Source of the DNA: Castor canadensis
Taxonomy: Eukaryota > Chordata > Mammalia > Rodentia > Castoridae
Reading direction: 5' to 3'
DNA: 64,000 nucleotides
NCBI RefSeq assembly: GCF_047511655.1
Contig: NC_133400.1
Coordinates: forward strand, 7,398,001-7,462,000
Notes under the pieces: generated by a model
Told to the model about the DNA's origin: nothing
Database searches by the model: none
Seen by the model: only the letters and a program-made list of their open reading frames with translations
Shown: one piece after another, positions 33,241-45,084 of the stretch
Numbering within the stretch: the first letter of the stretch is position 1
Layout of the letters: each line of letters starts with the position of its first letter
Translations under genes and position numbers: made by a program

Positions 33241-34079
33241 AAAGTCGGATGCTTAGGTTCCTTGACTTATTTATGCAGCTTTATGTGGGTTTTTTAAACT
33301 TACCCTGTTCTTCTGTTTGCCATTGTGCCCTTGGGAGCAGAGGCTTCACCTTGATTTGGCTGTAATACCCATTAAATGTAATGGGCATGCAGCTCATCTC
33401 CCCAAGCATGTTGAGATGGAATCATTTCCCATCCAATTGCTTTAATGTTGTGGGTGTTGAGTGAGTCTACAAACATTTAACCTTCAGGTTTATTATAAGG
33501 CTCAGAGCAGACAGGGTGTGGAGAGAAGATAAACCAGGACACATATGCCAAGAAAAGATGCATTGGCAATACCTTCATGAGAGCACAATGTTTGGAATAA
33601 TAGGAAAATAATTACAGAGCATTTGAGAAGTAGATGGGTCTTTTTGTTTGGACTTTGAATGTTAGATGAAAATTGCTACAATATTGAATGGGGGATGCTA
33701 GGAGAAGGAAGAAGAACTTGGTACATATTGTCTAAAATTGCAATAGGAGATCCCTGTTTATTTTTTTATTATTTGAAAAAGGTAATAATATTCCTGACTT
33801 TGTGGAGTGCATCAGGGTTTCTTACCCATGGCTCATTTGCTTATTTCATGATACTCATGACAATCTTGTATAATTTGAAGGTTCAAGGTCATGGTGTTTG
33901 GATGCCTTTACTTAAGTCCCACTTATACTACTTACAAATTTTTGACCTAACGAATGATACTTAGTTTCTTTGATAATAATGATAAATATGTTTTCATACA
34001 TATTTCTATGAATATACATATGGTTTAGAATATATATACATATATATTATGCATAGAGTTTAAAATTTATTAGCAGTTA
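33241..34079. other. Unassigned sequence
   Basis: No gene recognised. A plus frame of 101 codons (33659-33964) is hydrophobic and low-complexity with no known domain. Confidence 0.45.
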
Positions 34080-34260
34080 TTATAATAAAATTATTGTCTC
34101 CTTCATTCCACATCCTTCTTTCAATAGATGAGTAAGCTCCTCAGAGATGAGGGCTCTGACAAGAGTTTGAACCACCTATGGTCACACAGATCATTCATTC
34201 ATTCATGGTAGAGATAGGAACATGAGGATAGGGGCTTCTGGTTCCCTTATTATTCACTGA
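34080..34260 (-). mobile_element. MIR remnant
   Basis: 'caatagatgagtaagctcctcagag' and 'gtttgaaccacctatggtcacacaga' resemble a reverse-complement MIR. Confidence 0.35.
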
Positions 34261-34326
34261 TCCACCAATTCAGGACTGGGTCCAGGAAGGAGCCAAAGTC
34301 TGAAATACACAGACCATCCTATTGGT

Positions 34327-34420
34327 TTTTTTTTTTTTTTTTTGGTGGTGCTAGGGTTTGAACTCAGGGCTTCATGCTTGCTAGGCAGGTGCTCTAGCAC
34401 TTGAGATACTCCACTAGCTA
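34327..34420 (-). mobile_element. ID-like half of the composite SINE
   Basis: A long T-run (A-tail) followed by 'ggtggtgctagggtttgaactcagggcttcatgcttgctaggcaggtgctctagcac'. No B1 part follows: either 5'-truncated or an independent ID-like SINE. Confidence 0.75.
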
Positions 34421-34712
34421 CCCATTGGGTTTTCTGGGGGAAATTTGAGAAGTTGCAGAGAGGAGGAGGGAATAAAGAATTGGCCAGCTAGGATTTGCAA
34501 GGAGTGATCAGGGTGTCAACCAAGGAGGAAAAGAAATACCAGGATTCTAGATCCCTAGTAAGCTCTGAAGTCCAATAAGAGTCAGCAGAGCAAACAAGTG
34601 GTCTGGAAATGGAGAACTCATGAGATTAGCTATGGTTAGGAAGAGGGGTATACATAGTCAAAATAATTATCAGTTGTATAGTACGGATACCATTGACATT
34701 TATCAATGGGTT

Positions 34713-34742
34713 GGGATTACAGACATGAGCCACCACAGCAAG
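34713..34742 (-). mobile_element. 5' tip of a B1 monomer
   Basis: 'gggattacagacatgagccaccaca' is only the first ~30 bases of a B1. It is followed by sequence matching the flank of the SINE at 32798. Confidence 0.5.
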
Positions 34743-34744
34743 CC

Positions 34745-35149
34745 CTCCCTGTTCTTCCAAAGTGATGAAGTTGCTGTTAATTGTGGTGATGAAGATGATA
34801 TTCCCAGAATGTCTGTACTCTTGAAGTGGCTGAACACCAGCTAGGACCAGGTTAGTTCTCAAGGCCATTGCATTCCTGCTGTTCCTTCCCTGTCTAAGGG
34901 CTTGCCCAGTACATGGTAAACTCCAGATACCTCTGGATGGCTGGAGGACATCTTGATGCCCCTGGCATGTAGCATAGTACCCAGTAAAGAATGAACATTC
35001 AGGAAATGCAAGTCTGTAGGATAAACATCAGTCATGACATATACTGAATTTGGAGCTCATTGACTGGTTGCTGCTAGTCCTATTGTACCTCAATAGTGAG
35101 AAATTTGTAGAGCCATTATGTCTGGCTCCTTGTTCAAACATTATTTTTC
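34745..35149. other. Unassigned sequence
   Basis: 34748-34800 is similar to 32801-32850. Otherwise nothing recognised. Confidence 0.45.
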
Positions 35150-35870
35150 TTTAGTTTTTAAATCTAAATTTCTGGTCATTACATAACCTGTCTTCTTACT
35201 AAAGGTTCAAACAATATGGGAATAAGTAAGTGGAAAATAGTGAAGATTCCCCCCATAATCTAATACTCCAGAATATTTTGAACTATATCTTCCCAGACAT
35301 TTTATGTGGATGTTAAAATACAATATACAATTACACGTTTTACTTCTGCCAGATAGTACTCTAACATTATACACTATTTTCCAAATTACTTTGTTTTTCA
35401 ACAATACATGAAGGCATCTTTCCATATCAAATTTTTAGAGCTATCTCACTTTGTAAGCAGGTGTATGGCTTCAGTTGAATGGAAACAATCCATTTTTGAA
35501 AATGTAAAATGAGCAATTATCAACAGAGCTGAATTCAACATCCTTATATCTTTGTGCATATTTGAATGTTTCTCTAGAAGAAGTTTTAAGTGATGTAATT
35601 AGTGAATAAAAAATGGGCAAATTACTACTTGGAAAAGTTGTACCAATGTATATAGTTCCACCAGTATTATCTAAGTGTACCTATTTCTGTTTACCCTAGC
35701 CATAATTAGGTTTTATCAATCTATGAAGACTTTGTCAATATCACTGGTAGAATATGTGTCTCATTGTTGCTTTAATTTGAAAGCCTGATAATTGGGAGGG
35801 TTGAGATACTTCACATTTTCCTTTGTGCCATTTTTATTGGTTATAGAGGGATTAAACTGTTTTGAGATGT
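35150..35870 (-). mobile_element. Decayed L1/HAL1-like remnant
   Basis: Reverse-complement LINE words: 'caatacatgaaggcatctttccatatc', 'acatccttatatctttgtgcatatttgaatg', 'ttgtaccaatgtatatagttccaccagt'. No open frame. Confidence 0.5.
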
Positions 35871-37829
35871 GATTTTCTGAATCCACTATGAATGTCCAGA
35901 ATCTCCAGAAAGCCAGTCCTGAACCACTCTTTCCTAGATCAAGCCATTTCTAAGAGTATTTCTGTGTACAGCTATAGGTGGCATTTTAGTTTCATCCAAT
36001 GGTGACCTTGCTCCAATCTGCTCCTGCAGGAAATTGTGTCATCAAGTCCCAAATCTCAGGTGGTTCAATTTCTGGGTTCTTATAGCACCCTTAGCTCTTT
36101 CATTTTTGTAGACTCTTCCCCTCCTCAGGATCCTAAAACTGGTGTCCAAATAACTTCACATTTCCAGTAGTAGCTACTCTCATTCATCCTTTCCCCAATT
36201 TTGTTCTTGGACTACATCTGTGATGTGGCTAAATCTCACCCCAACGTGGCACATTTTCTGGGACTTACAGTCATCCTTAATGAGACTCATAAATCTCAGT
36301 GCAAAGAATTTCAAGGAAATGGGCCTTGTCCAAATGCCCCTGACACCTGCCCTTCAATATGTATCTGATGTTCCCCCAGAGTAACTTAGTCCTTCATTGA
36401 AGAATCCTCCACTACTTGTATTTTTGTCTGCATTAGAAAATAAGTGCTTTGAGAGCAGAAGCTACATACTATAAAATACCATGACATATTTATCATATGG
36501 ATATATACATGTATTTCTAAAAATCTTCAGGGTTTCATGAGGTTACCATGAAGTTATACTTGGGTTTGGATAGATACACAGGTGTGTGATAACTGTTACT
36601 TCTCTTAAGTTTGAAGACTTCAAAACTAAAGGTAAAGGAAAGAATCTAAGGAAGCTCTCAGGGCAGGGGAAGTTCATATAATCAACTTTCCATCTGTGCT
36701 TGTCTGTTCTCAGAGGGCATCCAACTTTCCTTTCCCCAATATTGGTGACTGCAGTGGGTCAACCTAATTATGGTTTGACCTGGCTATTAGTCACTGTGTA
36801 GTGGCTATGTATTGTTTATTTTGGATCTGGCAGTCTATGGAAGAATGCCCAGTAATGCCTTGAAAACCTTCAGAGCTCACATCTCAACCTGTTAGAAAAA
36901 AGTTTACCTATCATGTATTCAGCTGGATGCATGAATGTTCTTATCCATGATATTTTTTCAGAGGGGGCTAGTTTGACTTTGGCAGGCAGAGATTAGACCC
37001 TTCACCATGTGCATCTCATAGTCCTTCTTTTCTCAACACAGGAAGTTTAAGTCTTGTTGGAAACCGTTATGACCCCTAATATTTGCAACTTCTGTTCCTG
37101 AGACATAAAGCTGGGATGAGTGCTCTCTGATTCTTATGAGATTGCAAAACATTTGCGGTACTGTCAATCTGATCATGCTACTTACAGGTTTAAAAGCTTT
37201 CCATGTAACCCCATGTCCATGAAATAAGGACCATTATCATTATCAAGGATCACAAAGGCCAATCAGATGCCCATAGCCTCTGTACTCTTCTCTGTGATTT
37301 CCTCCACTCCCACTCCATATTTTTCAATGTCTGTTTTAAGGTTTGTTTTCATCAGGTATGGTAAGCCATGTGAAGATGTAGATGACTGTCATGAAGGAAG
37401 AAGTTACTTACACTCACAGACCTTCATGAACAGGAGCTCCACACACCAGGCAGGGGGCCATATGGGGAAGCACTAGGGTCAGGAATTAGTTAGTGGAAAG
37501 TGTTTGTTGCAAGAGTCTTTATTGTGAAAGAAAGGGTGAGGTGGACATGTTTAGGATTGGCTGGTTTGAATAATTTCAGCAGTCTCTGGAGTACAGGGAC
37601 TGTCCCTTGTTTTCTGTACCTGCTTTTCCTTCTGTATTCTTCTTTAGGTATCACTGAAGACAAATGAGGCAGAGAAAAGGGAAGCAATAAGCTTCATTTC
37701 CAGATGAACTAACCATGAGTGACTCACAGTCCAGGGTCAGAAAAACACTTATGGTTATATCCTTGCTGCTTTCCTCGTTATCCTCAGAGCCAGATAAAGG
37801 TGATACTGACCCTCTGATGTGACAACAGT
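35871..37829. other. Mostly unassigned sequence
   Basis: A possible L2 3' end lies near 36385-36480 ('ttagaaaataagtgctttgagagcagaagctac'). No protein gene recognised; all frames are below 75 codons. Confidence 0.4.
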
Positions 37830-37945
37830 GGAAGCCAGAGAGATATGAGTCCCAGTCCCAGCTCTGCTGTCAACTGCTAGATGACTGTGGGTGAGACAAT
37901 TTACCTCTGGGAATATCCTCAAAGAGGAGATTGGCATCTTTGCCT
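37830..37945 (+). mobile_element. MIR fragment
   Basis: 'gagtcccagtcccagctctgctgtcaactgctagatgactgtgggtgagacaatttacc' matches the MIR core: 'tctgccacttactagctgtgtgacc' order. Confidence 0.55.
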
Positions 37946-39959
37946 TGTAATGACAATTCCAGCTCAAATATTGCTTTATTCCGTTCTGCTCCATTCTTAG
38001 TTGAATGTGGGCAGAAATAGATAAAAATTTTAGTCCTCTGTCCCAGGAAACTGCCCTTGATATTTTATTACTAACTTATCTTCTGCTTGTAGTAACGATT
38101 GTCCCCAGGTCCTTTCTTCTTTAAAGGTCCCTGAGCAATCTATACAGATTCTGTATTTTGATAGTTTCATTTTGTCCTAAGTCATGCCATTTTTAAACTT
38201 CTTAAAGCTTATCCTATTCCTGTGCAATAATTTTCTCAGAGGGTATAAGCCTTTCCAAAATTTAATCCTTCCTTCCAGTTCACCGACAATATCCTTTGAC
38301 CGCATATCTTTATAATTTAATGAGAGCATTATCAAAATTATCAAATTTACTTGAGAGAAAATTATAAATATTATCACTGAGAATATTATCAAACTGTCTT
38401 CTTTAGATAATCAATGTATGTATGCAGTGAATGGATTCTAGCTTTGATTCTTCCAGTCGTAGCAGACCGTGGGTAATGAGTTAGAGTAGTTGCCACTGAC
38501 AGTATGTCAATATGTGGCCGTCCTATGAGAAGAGTTAATGCAGAACTAGGAAAGAGAGAGGAGTGTAAAAACATTAATGAAAAAGCCCACTTTCCTTCCC
38601 ATTATACCTGTGGCAGGTTGGTCCATCCTGGAAACTTCTCAGACACATGGATTCGGTGCAACTGCATTGCACACAAGTATAGTTTACTTAATCAAGTTCA
38701 AGTCATCTGCTTAGCTATTGTTCTTAGGAAGAAGAGTAGCTTCTCCCATGAAAATCTGTGTAAGACTCCTGTGTTTGTCTACATGGAAATGGACAGAACT
38801 TTTAAAAACAAGAATGATCGGGTAAACATTTATCTGATAGACATTTGCTGAGTATGAGTGGCATAGGCAAAGGTGTGCTGGGCTCAGGAAACTACTAGCC
38901 TGAGTTTGACTGTTATACCTTATGATTTGTGGGATAGCCTGACTTTGCCATGCATCCAGAGAAATGGATAACATGGGATTGTAGTGTAGGAGTCAGTCCC
39001 TTATCTCTTCTCTCCCTAGGCTTCTCAGCTAATGGGAAGTAGACTTGAGATCTTGAGTTCCCTAAGAGAGCTCTTTTCCAGACCTTTCCTTTCCCATCCA
39101 TGTACAGAGAAGGCAGTGTAGCCTTCCCTTCTCTTCTGTGTGTCAGAGGGCTCACAAAACAAGAGGGAAAAATCTCAGTCTTCTGTATACTGGGGGCTGA
39201 ATTAATGTTCTTCTGAAGACTGAATGGATGGATAGATGGGAAACACCATGGCTTTGGAACTTTGCTCCTTGTGCTGGGATGACTTTCCACTTCTTTATTC
39301 TCCACTTCCATTTAGTTTGTAACAGATAAACTGGTGCCCAGCTCAATTGAAATCTCAGGTAGATCTTCACCAAATGATGGTTTGCTTCTTCTTTTGAGTT
39401 TCCTGCTCCCTGGTAACCTTGGTGCTTCCTCTCATCCTGAAGTTGATGGCAGAAGTGCACATCCTTGGGTTTCAGTTTGTTAGGCTCACTCATTATACCA
39501 AATGGACCCTTTGCTATCCACACCTCTTTTCTCTCAACATTTCAAGACCAATGTCTGATTATCAAAGCAAGTCCGTGAAATTGAGCAATGCAGGAATTAA
39601 TGAAAAAGAAATATGAAGATAACATAGAATAGTCTAGTTTATTTTCTTTCTTTTTATTTAAAAGTGGGTATCTGAGATATAGGAACTTTCTGTATGCAGT
39701 ACCACCTTGGAAGCTATGGTGAACTAACTTCAATAAAACATATAATTAAAATTGGTCTTAGGACTCTCCACATTCCATATGATCATGTGGTCCTATTCCA
39801 TAAATTTAACAACTCAATTGGTGTTTTCTTACTGTTGTATACAGATGTCTTCAAGGACAACATCCTTTTCTCCTGAGATCAATTTCCCTCCAATTCAGAT
39901 CGAAAGACCATTTGCTGGACAGTTATGCTCTGATACCTTCTTGATGATGGTTGCATTCA
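37946..39959. other. Unassigned sequence
   Basis: No repeat family or gene recognised. Overlapping minus frames of 123-132 codons (38913-39523) read through ordinary sequence and share no reading frame with any recognisable domain. Confidence 0.4.
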
Positions 39960-40060
39960 TTCCTCATGGATAAGGAAAGAAAAATTCAGAAAGAACAACT
40001 GACTTGCTTGAGGTCACACAGCCAGTATTCAAATCTCAATTTGTTCATCCTAAATTCAGG
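39960..40060 (-). mobile_element. MIR fragment
   Basis: 'cttgcttgaggtcacacagccagtattcaaatctcaatt' is a well-preserved reverse-complement MIR core. Confidence 0.6.
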
Positions 40061-40234
40061 TCTATATTACCATTTAAACAGGTATGGCTATGTGTTCTGT
40101 CTTATTGTTGACTTTTATTTTGTTATGTTACTGGTTACAATCATAAAAATATTGTTTGTCCTTACAGGAAGGAACCTTTAGTATCTCTAAAGCAGATAAG
40201 GATTTGTCTGGGTGGAAAAGATACACAGTCATCC

Positions 40235-40640
40235 CTCCAAGAGTTCATTACCCATTCATAGTGTACTTACTCTATCTCCTAAAAGGGGCTAGGATCTGGG
40301 GATGCTAAACTAAATAAAGCTACCTAGCTCCAATTCAAAGAGTTTATATTCAATGGAGGGAGGGAATAATAACCAATTAAGCAGGTAGACATGCAAAAGA
40401 GGTAATTGTGATCATATGCCAAGGGCTTTGAATATAGGAGGGAACTGAGAAAGAATTCCAGGGTGACTGAGAATTTTGTTAATTGGAATAAACAGAGAGA
40501 AGTGACATTTAAGTGAAGACCTGGAAGAGGAATGATTGCTAGGTATGGTCCAATGTAGGGAACCATACTCTGGCCATCAGGAAGAGCACTAGCAGGGTCC
40601 AGAGCTGAAGAAGTTCTGTTCATAAGCAAAACCTGGCAAG
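40235..40640 (-). mobile_element. L2 LINE remnant
   Basis: 'ggggctaggatctggggatgctaaac', 'agctccaattcaaagagtttatattcaatgg', 'agaaagaattccaggg', 'gtgacatttaagtgaagacctggaag' follow the reverse-complement L2 3' region. Confidence 0.65.
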
Positions 40641-40789
40641 GAAGTCCAGATGGATGGTGTGTGAAGTATATCCCACCTGATCAAGTCTCCCAGGCATTTA
40701 GGTTTCTAGTGTCCAGCAAAACTTCTACAAAGGATACTTAAGCAAACCACAAGATTTAAGCTCCTGGAGATGGGAGAGGGGTGGGGCTG

Positions 40790-41240
40790 GCAAATGCTAA
40801 CAATGCTGCCTGTGTCTGGAACCACAAAAAACTGAGGTCAGCCCCAGAGCACTGCAGCCTATCCCCATCTGCCCAAGGCAGTGGCAGACAGCACATGTCC
40901 ATTGTCCTGTCGCACTGCTAGCAGTACATTGCAGCTGGCTATTGCTAAGTTCTGAGATTTGCTTCTTGGAAAAAAATAATTAACATTGTCAGGAGCTGAT
41001 TGCATTAATTCACAGAAAGAAACACCCAAATGATAAATCCATAGTAGGAGAACTGCCCATATGTTACAGATTGGCTTAACATGGTTGAGGCATTAAATAA
41101 AAGAAGTCTGGGGAACAAAAACCTTTATCAGCTTTATTAACATTGAACTCTGTGGCTTCCACCAGGGTTGACATACTTAATTAAAGATGCTCTGGTCTAA
41201 TTAGGTTGCACATCAAATATACAAACACGCAGTTTTTAGA
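40790..41240. promoter_or_regulatory. Candidate conserved non-coding element, homeodomain-rich
   Basis: Repeat-free sequence with several homeodomain-type cores: GCATTAATT at 41002-41010, TTAATTAA at 41177-41184, CTAATTAGG at 41197-41205, plus SOX-like 'aacaatg' and 'ccattgtcc'. This texture is typical of developmental enhancers. Function and conservation are not shown here. Confidence 0.35.
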
Positions 41241-41622
41241 AAACTCACTGATCAGAGTTTGGAGTCCCTCTGTTGTGCATATTTCCATCCTCCCAATACC
41301 AGAACCTTCTCCAAAGACAGGGACTTTGTTATACAGGTCCATGCAGTTTGGAAGGAGAGGGCAGGATGTCCCTTTGTGGTGAACCTATTTACATTTGAGG
41401 GTAATGCGAGAAAGAGCATTGTCTTTCTTCTTTTTTTGTTAAGAAGAAAGCATATTGAGGGTGTTCATCCAGAAATCAATTTTAACCATTGTTCTTATAC
41501 AGCATCTTTGGCTTATTTATTTAGATACTGTTGATCATTATTACCATTGTCACCACAATTTTTATATCTTACATTATAGCCTACAATTCTATTGATTGCA
41601 AATTACTTTAGTCTTTTTACTT

Positions 41623-41658
41623 ATAGGATCCCAAATTCATATAGGATCCCAAATTCAT
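41623..41658. repeat. Perfect 18-bp tandem duplication
   Basis: ATAGGATCCCAAATTCAT occurs twice head to tail with no mismatch. Recent slippage or template switch. Confidence 0.95.
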
Positions 41659-41699
41659 TCTTCTCATTTGAATAACTTGGGGAAAGTCATTTTACACCA

Positions 41700-42195
41700 C
41701 TGTTTTACGCCCAAACTTTGGCTTGAAGACAAACACTAATTGCCTCACTATTTCTGTGGGCCAGGAATCTGAGCATGGCCAAGCTGAGTTCTCTTTTTCA
41801 GTGGTCAGCAGTGCCTGAGGCCTCATCTGTAGGCTCCACTGGGAGAGGATACACTGGCAAATTCTCCCACAAGGCTTCCATCTGGTTCATTCACTCATGG
41901 ATTGCTGCAGTGAACACCTCAGCTCTTCACTGGCTCTTCATTGGCTGTTGGTAAGAGGCCTTCCTTAGTTCATTCCTTAGTTCATTGACACCTGAGACCC
42001 TGCAGGGCAGCTCATGGAGAGCCAGCAGGCATCTGGGATGGAAAACACAATGTTTGTATAAACTAGTGTCAGAAGCGATAACACGTCTATCAGTCTGTCC
42101 CACAGATGAGGAAAGGAGGGTTATACGAGAGTGTGATGTGAATGCTGGAAGGGCAAGATCATCAGTGACCACCTGTCATATCCCGTGTCTAACTC
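41700..42195 (-). mobile_element. MLT1-family LTR (ERVL-MaLR)
   Basis: Reverse-complement MaLR words: 'tttctgtgggccaggaatctgagcatggccaagctgag', 'gaggcctcatctgtaggctccactggg', 'gcagggcagctcatgg', 'gatgtgaatgctggaagggcaagatcatcagtgacc'. Solo, non-coding. A 12-bp tandem repeat (ccttagttcatt x2) lies at 41963-41986. Confidence 0.65.
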
Positions 42196-43105
42196 ATCAG
42201 CTGTCGGCAGTAGTATTTTACCTCCCTGAGAGGGCTGCAGTTAAGAATTGAACATGGAGTTTGAACGGTACCTGTACATGGTAGGTTTTCAGTAAATGGT
42301 AGCTATCACTATGATCTGTGTCCCCCCAAGAACACTGTGGTTAAATATAAAGGACTCATTAACTTAGAAAGGTTACATGTCCACCGTCATACTGCTACAG
42401 GTAGCACAACTAGAGTTTGAAATCTGATTCCAAAGCCCTGGCTCTTTTCACAACTCCTCCCAATCCATACCCATGTCCAAGAGGAATGATGTTCTAGATG
42501 CATTGTCTTTGCTCTCATCACTAAAATGATGCTATGGCCCATTCTAATCTGCAGTGTTTTAGATTTAATATATCCTGAGATGTCCATCATCAACCAGAAG
42601 AAAAGGGACAGAATCAGCTAAAATTCAAAAAACCGACCCAAGATGCTTCAATCACATATAATTGTTAATGGTTTTCAAGTTGTATAGCAATATATTGATC
42701 TAAATTGTTAGCTACTAATAGAAGCACTAGAGATTAAGAGATAGAGCTGTCCTTAAGAGTGGTGAGATGTAGACCTAGTAATTTTTTATGATAAAGTATT
42801 TTAACTTATGAATAATTTAGTCACCTTGTAAATCAGAACCATTTATCTCTCTGTGCTGCATTGTTCTTATTCTTAGATTTAGGACCATGATGGGTTATAT
42901 ACCCAGAGTTGTGAAGGAATAATTGAGAGTTGTGAGGAAAGCATTCTGGAGAGTTTTTAACCCATAAAATCTGCTTAATGAAAATATGGGCTCATATTGG
43001 TATAAATTTAAGATTTGGACCAAATAATTGAACATCAGAAATCTTTACTCTAGCAGTATTGGGATGTAGACTATATGTGTCTCTGCAGAACCATCAAAGA
43101 CATAG
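42196..43105. other. Unassigned, with a MIR fragment
   Basis: 42355-42450 ('actcattaacttagaaaggttacatgtcc', 'gcacaactagagtttgaaatctgattccaaagccc') resembles a minus-strand MIR. The remainder shows nothing recognised. Confidence 0.45.
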
Positions 43106-43296
43106 AGCAGTGTTTTTCAAAGTGTGGTCCCTGGACCAACAGCATCAGCAACATCTGGGACCTTGTTAGAAATGCAAATTCTTGGGCCACACCCCAGAGC
43201 ACTGGAATCAAGAACTCTGGGAATGAAGCCCTGCAATCTGTTTCAACAAACCTTTGCTGCATTCGGATACAAGCTTAAGTCTGAGAACTGTTGATG
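43106..43296 (+). mobile_element. MER5-type hAT-Charlie element, full length
   Basis: Left end 'cagtgtttttcaaagtgtggtccctgg', middle 'ttgttagaaatgcaaattcttgggccacaccccag' and right end 'gtctgagaactgttg' give a complete ~190-bp non-autonomous DNA transposon with inverted ends. No transposase. Confidence 0.8.
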
Positions 43297-45008
43297 TAAA
43301 ATGTTTCTCTTACCTCAGTCCCTTTCACTCATGATTGGAGAGTTTGTAGTAGAGGAGCTTGATTTCACAGTGAGAAGAGTTAGGGGGTCAAGGTGAATGT
43401 AAACTTATGAAAGCCCCTGGGAATATCTGTACATTCATATGTAAAGAGAGAAAAGCAAATTAAGAGACTCTTAATGGTTTTTTATACATATTTCTATAAA
43501 TGGCACCATACAGTTGAGCAAACACACTGTTTAATCTTGGGGTATACACCTTTGGAGAAATCTCAAAATTTGAAGTGTGGTCCTTTCATATAATAGTTTA
43601 AATTTCACTTCAAGATGAAGCTAAGGCACAAATGAAATGATAGCAAGAGCAAGTGGACCCTAGGAGGCATTTGTGGGCTTTGTAATTGCCTTTGTTAAGT
43701 AATACCAAAGGGTTAATCCAAGTGGAGTTTGCTTTCTCCTTCTACAATTGAGAAAGCTTATTAGGGCAAAGTATATTAAGGAATGAAGGGCCTAGGAGAA
43801 AGAGAAGGGGAGGAAGGAGGGAGGGAGGGAGGGAGAGGCAGAGAGAGAGAGAGAGATATTCTTAAGAACAAGGAGGTCTCACTTTGGCTCTTAGAATCGT
43901 AAGCTCTGGGGTCAATCTTATCCTTCAATCATGATGTTAGGAGGCAGATGAAATGATGGGGCATCAAAGCTGAAGGGTTGTGTGGGGGAGACGATCTGAG
44001 GATCAAATGAGGAAGGGGAGGGTACAGAGAGAAGGCATGCATAGGAATAGGGTGTCCGCTATGGAAGTTCTTTTCCCTATGTAAGGACACAGACCTAGGG
44101 GAGCTGCGTGTCAAGTATCACTGTGTTAGGTACCGGCATGGTTCATTCATTTGATGGACAATCAGTTTTTAGGTGCCACACCAGCAAATACAAATATAGT
44201 ATGAATAAGAAATTACTTCCATCAGTAAGTTAAAAATAAACTATCTATGTTCTATTAAAACTTGGAAAATACATGGAAATAGCTGGAAAACCAGTGATTT
44301 CAGACACCCCCATTTCTAAGATGACCACATACCCTGGTTTGTTGGAGACACACTGGTTTACTCTCATTGTCCTGGTACTCTGTCCAGTGGGTGCCTTTCT
44401 TACTCTCAAAACCATCCCACCCTGCTCACCTCCAAAGGTAGTTTGAGGCAGGCTGGTAGCTAGACATTTTTATGTTCTTGCTCGTCCTTGGTAGCAATAG
44501 AATTTTGGAGAGCTTTTTTAAGACTTCCTGGGAAGGCAGAGAGAAAATGCAAGGTCTGATCGATTACCAGAAATTTGGTGTTAAATGAGCTGCAACAGCT
44601 TCTCTACCACCCCGGGCCTTGTCATTTTCTCCTGCATCGCACTGACCCACTTCCTGTGAATGTGCGTGTGAGGGTGTGGGAGTCTACAGACCTGGCCATC
44701 TTGTTTTGTCCTGCCTGAGCTTGAAAAGTGACATGCTTGGTACCACTTCTGATAGGTCTGAGTGCACTGGTTCAACCAGCGTCTGCGACACCATCAGTGC
44801 TGAGTTGCTTTTAAAAGTGACATTCCTGCTTTCCAGCATGACTGAATGGGTTTCCAGATTCATGGACTGTCCAGAGGTGGCTGAGGCATCACCAAGAATG
44901 AATGAACCTCAAATAAAGTATCATGGTCTTTTCTTTCGCCTACTTATTTGATCTCACTTTTTTCTTAGAAGCTACTAGGTATGTGACCCCGAGAAAGTCA
45001 TATTAACT
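43297..45008. other. Mostly unassigned sequence
   Basis: Contains a purine tract (43806-43856) and a short L2-like piece near 44145-44215. Small frames near 44581-44951 have no recognised domain. Confidence 0.4.
43806..43856. repeat. (GGGA)n then (GA)n purine tract
   Basis: GGAGGGAGG-type units followed by (GA)7. A homopurine run with triplex potential. Confidence 0.95.
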
Positions 45009-45020
45009 CTATGCCTGCCA

Positions 45021-45068
45021 TCTATCCATCCATCTGTCCATCTCTCTAACCACCCATCCATCCATCCA
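45021..45068. repeat. (CCAT)n imperfect microsatellite
   Basis: Repeated TCCA units with interruptions. Confidence 0.9.
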
Positions 45069-45084
45069 CATTACTCAGCCAGCC

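Noticed and set aside
38913-39523. Overlapping 123- and 132-codon minus frames as a possible exon pair
   Set aside because: Different frames over ordinary sequence, no domain and no conserved splice-site pattern visible.
43106-43296. MER5 copy as a candidate structured RNA because of its inverted ends
   Set aside because: The inverted ends are the terminal repeats of a known DNA transposon family.
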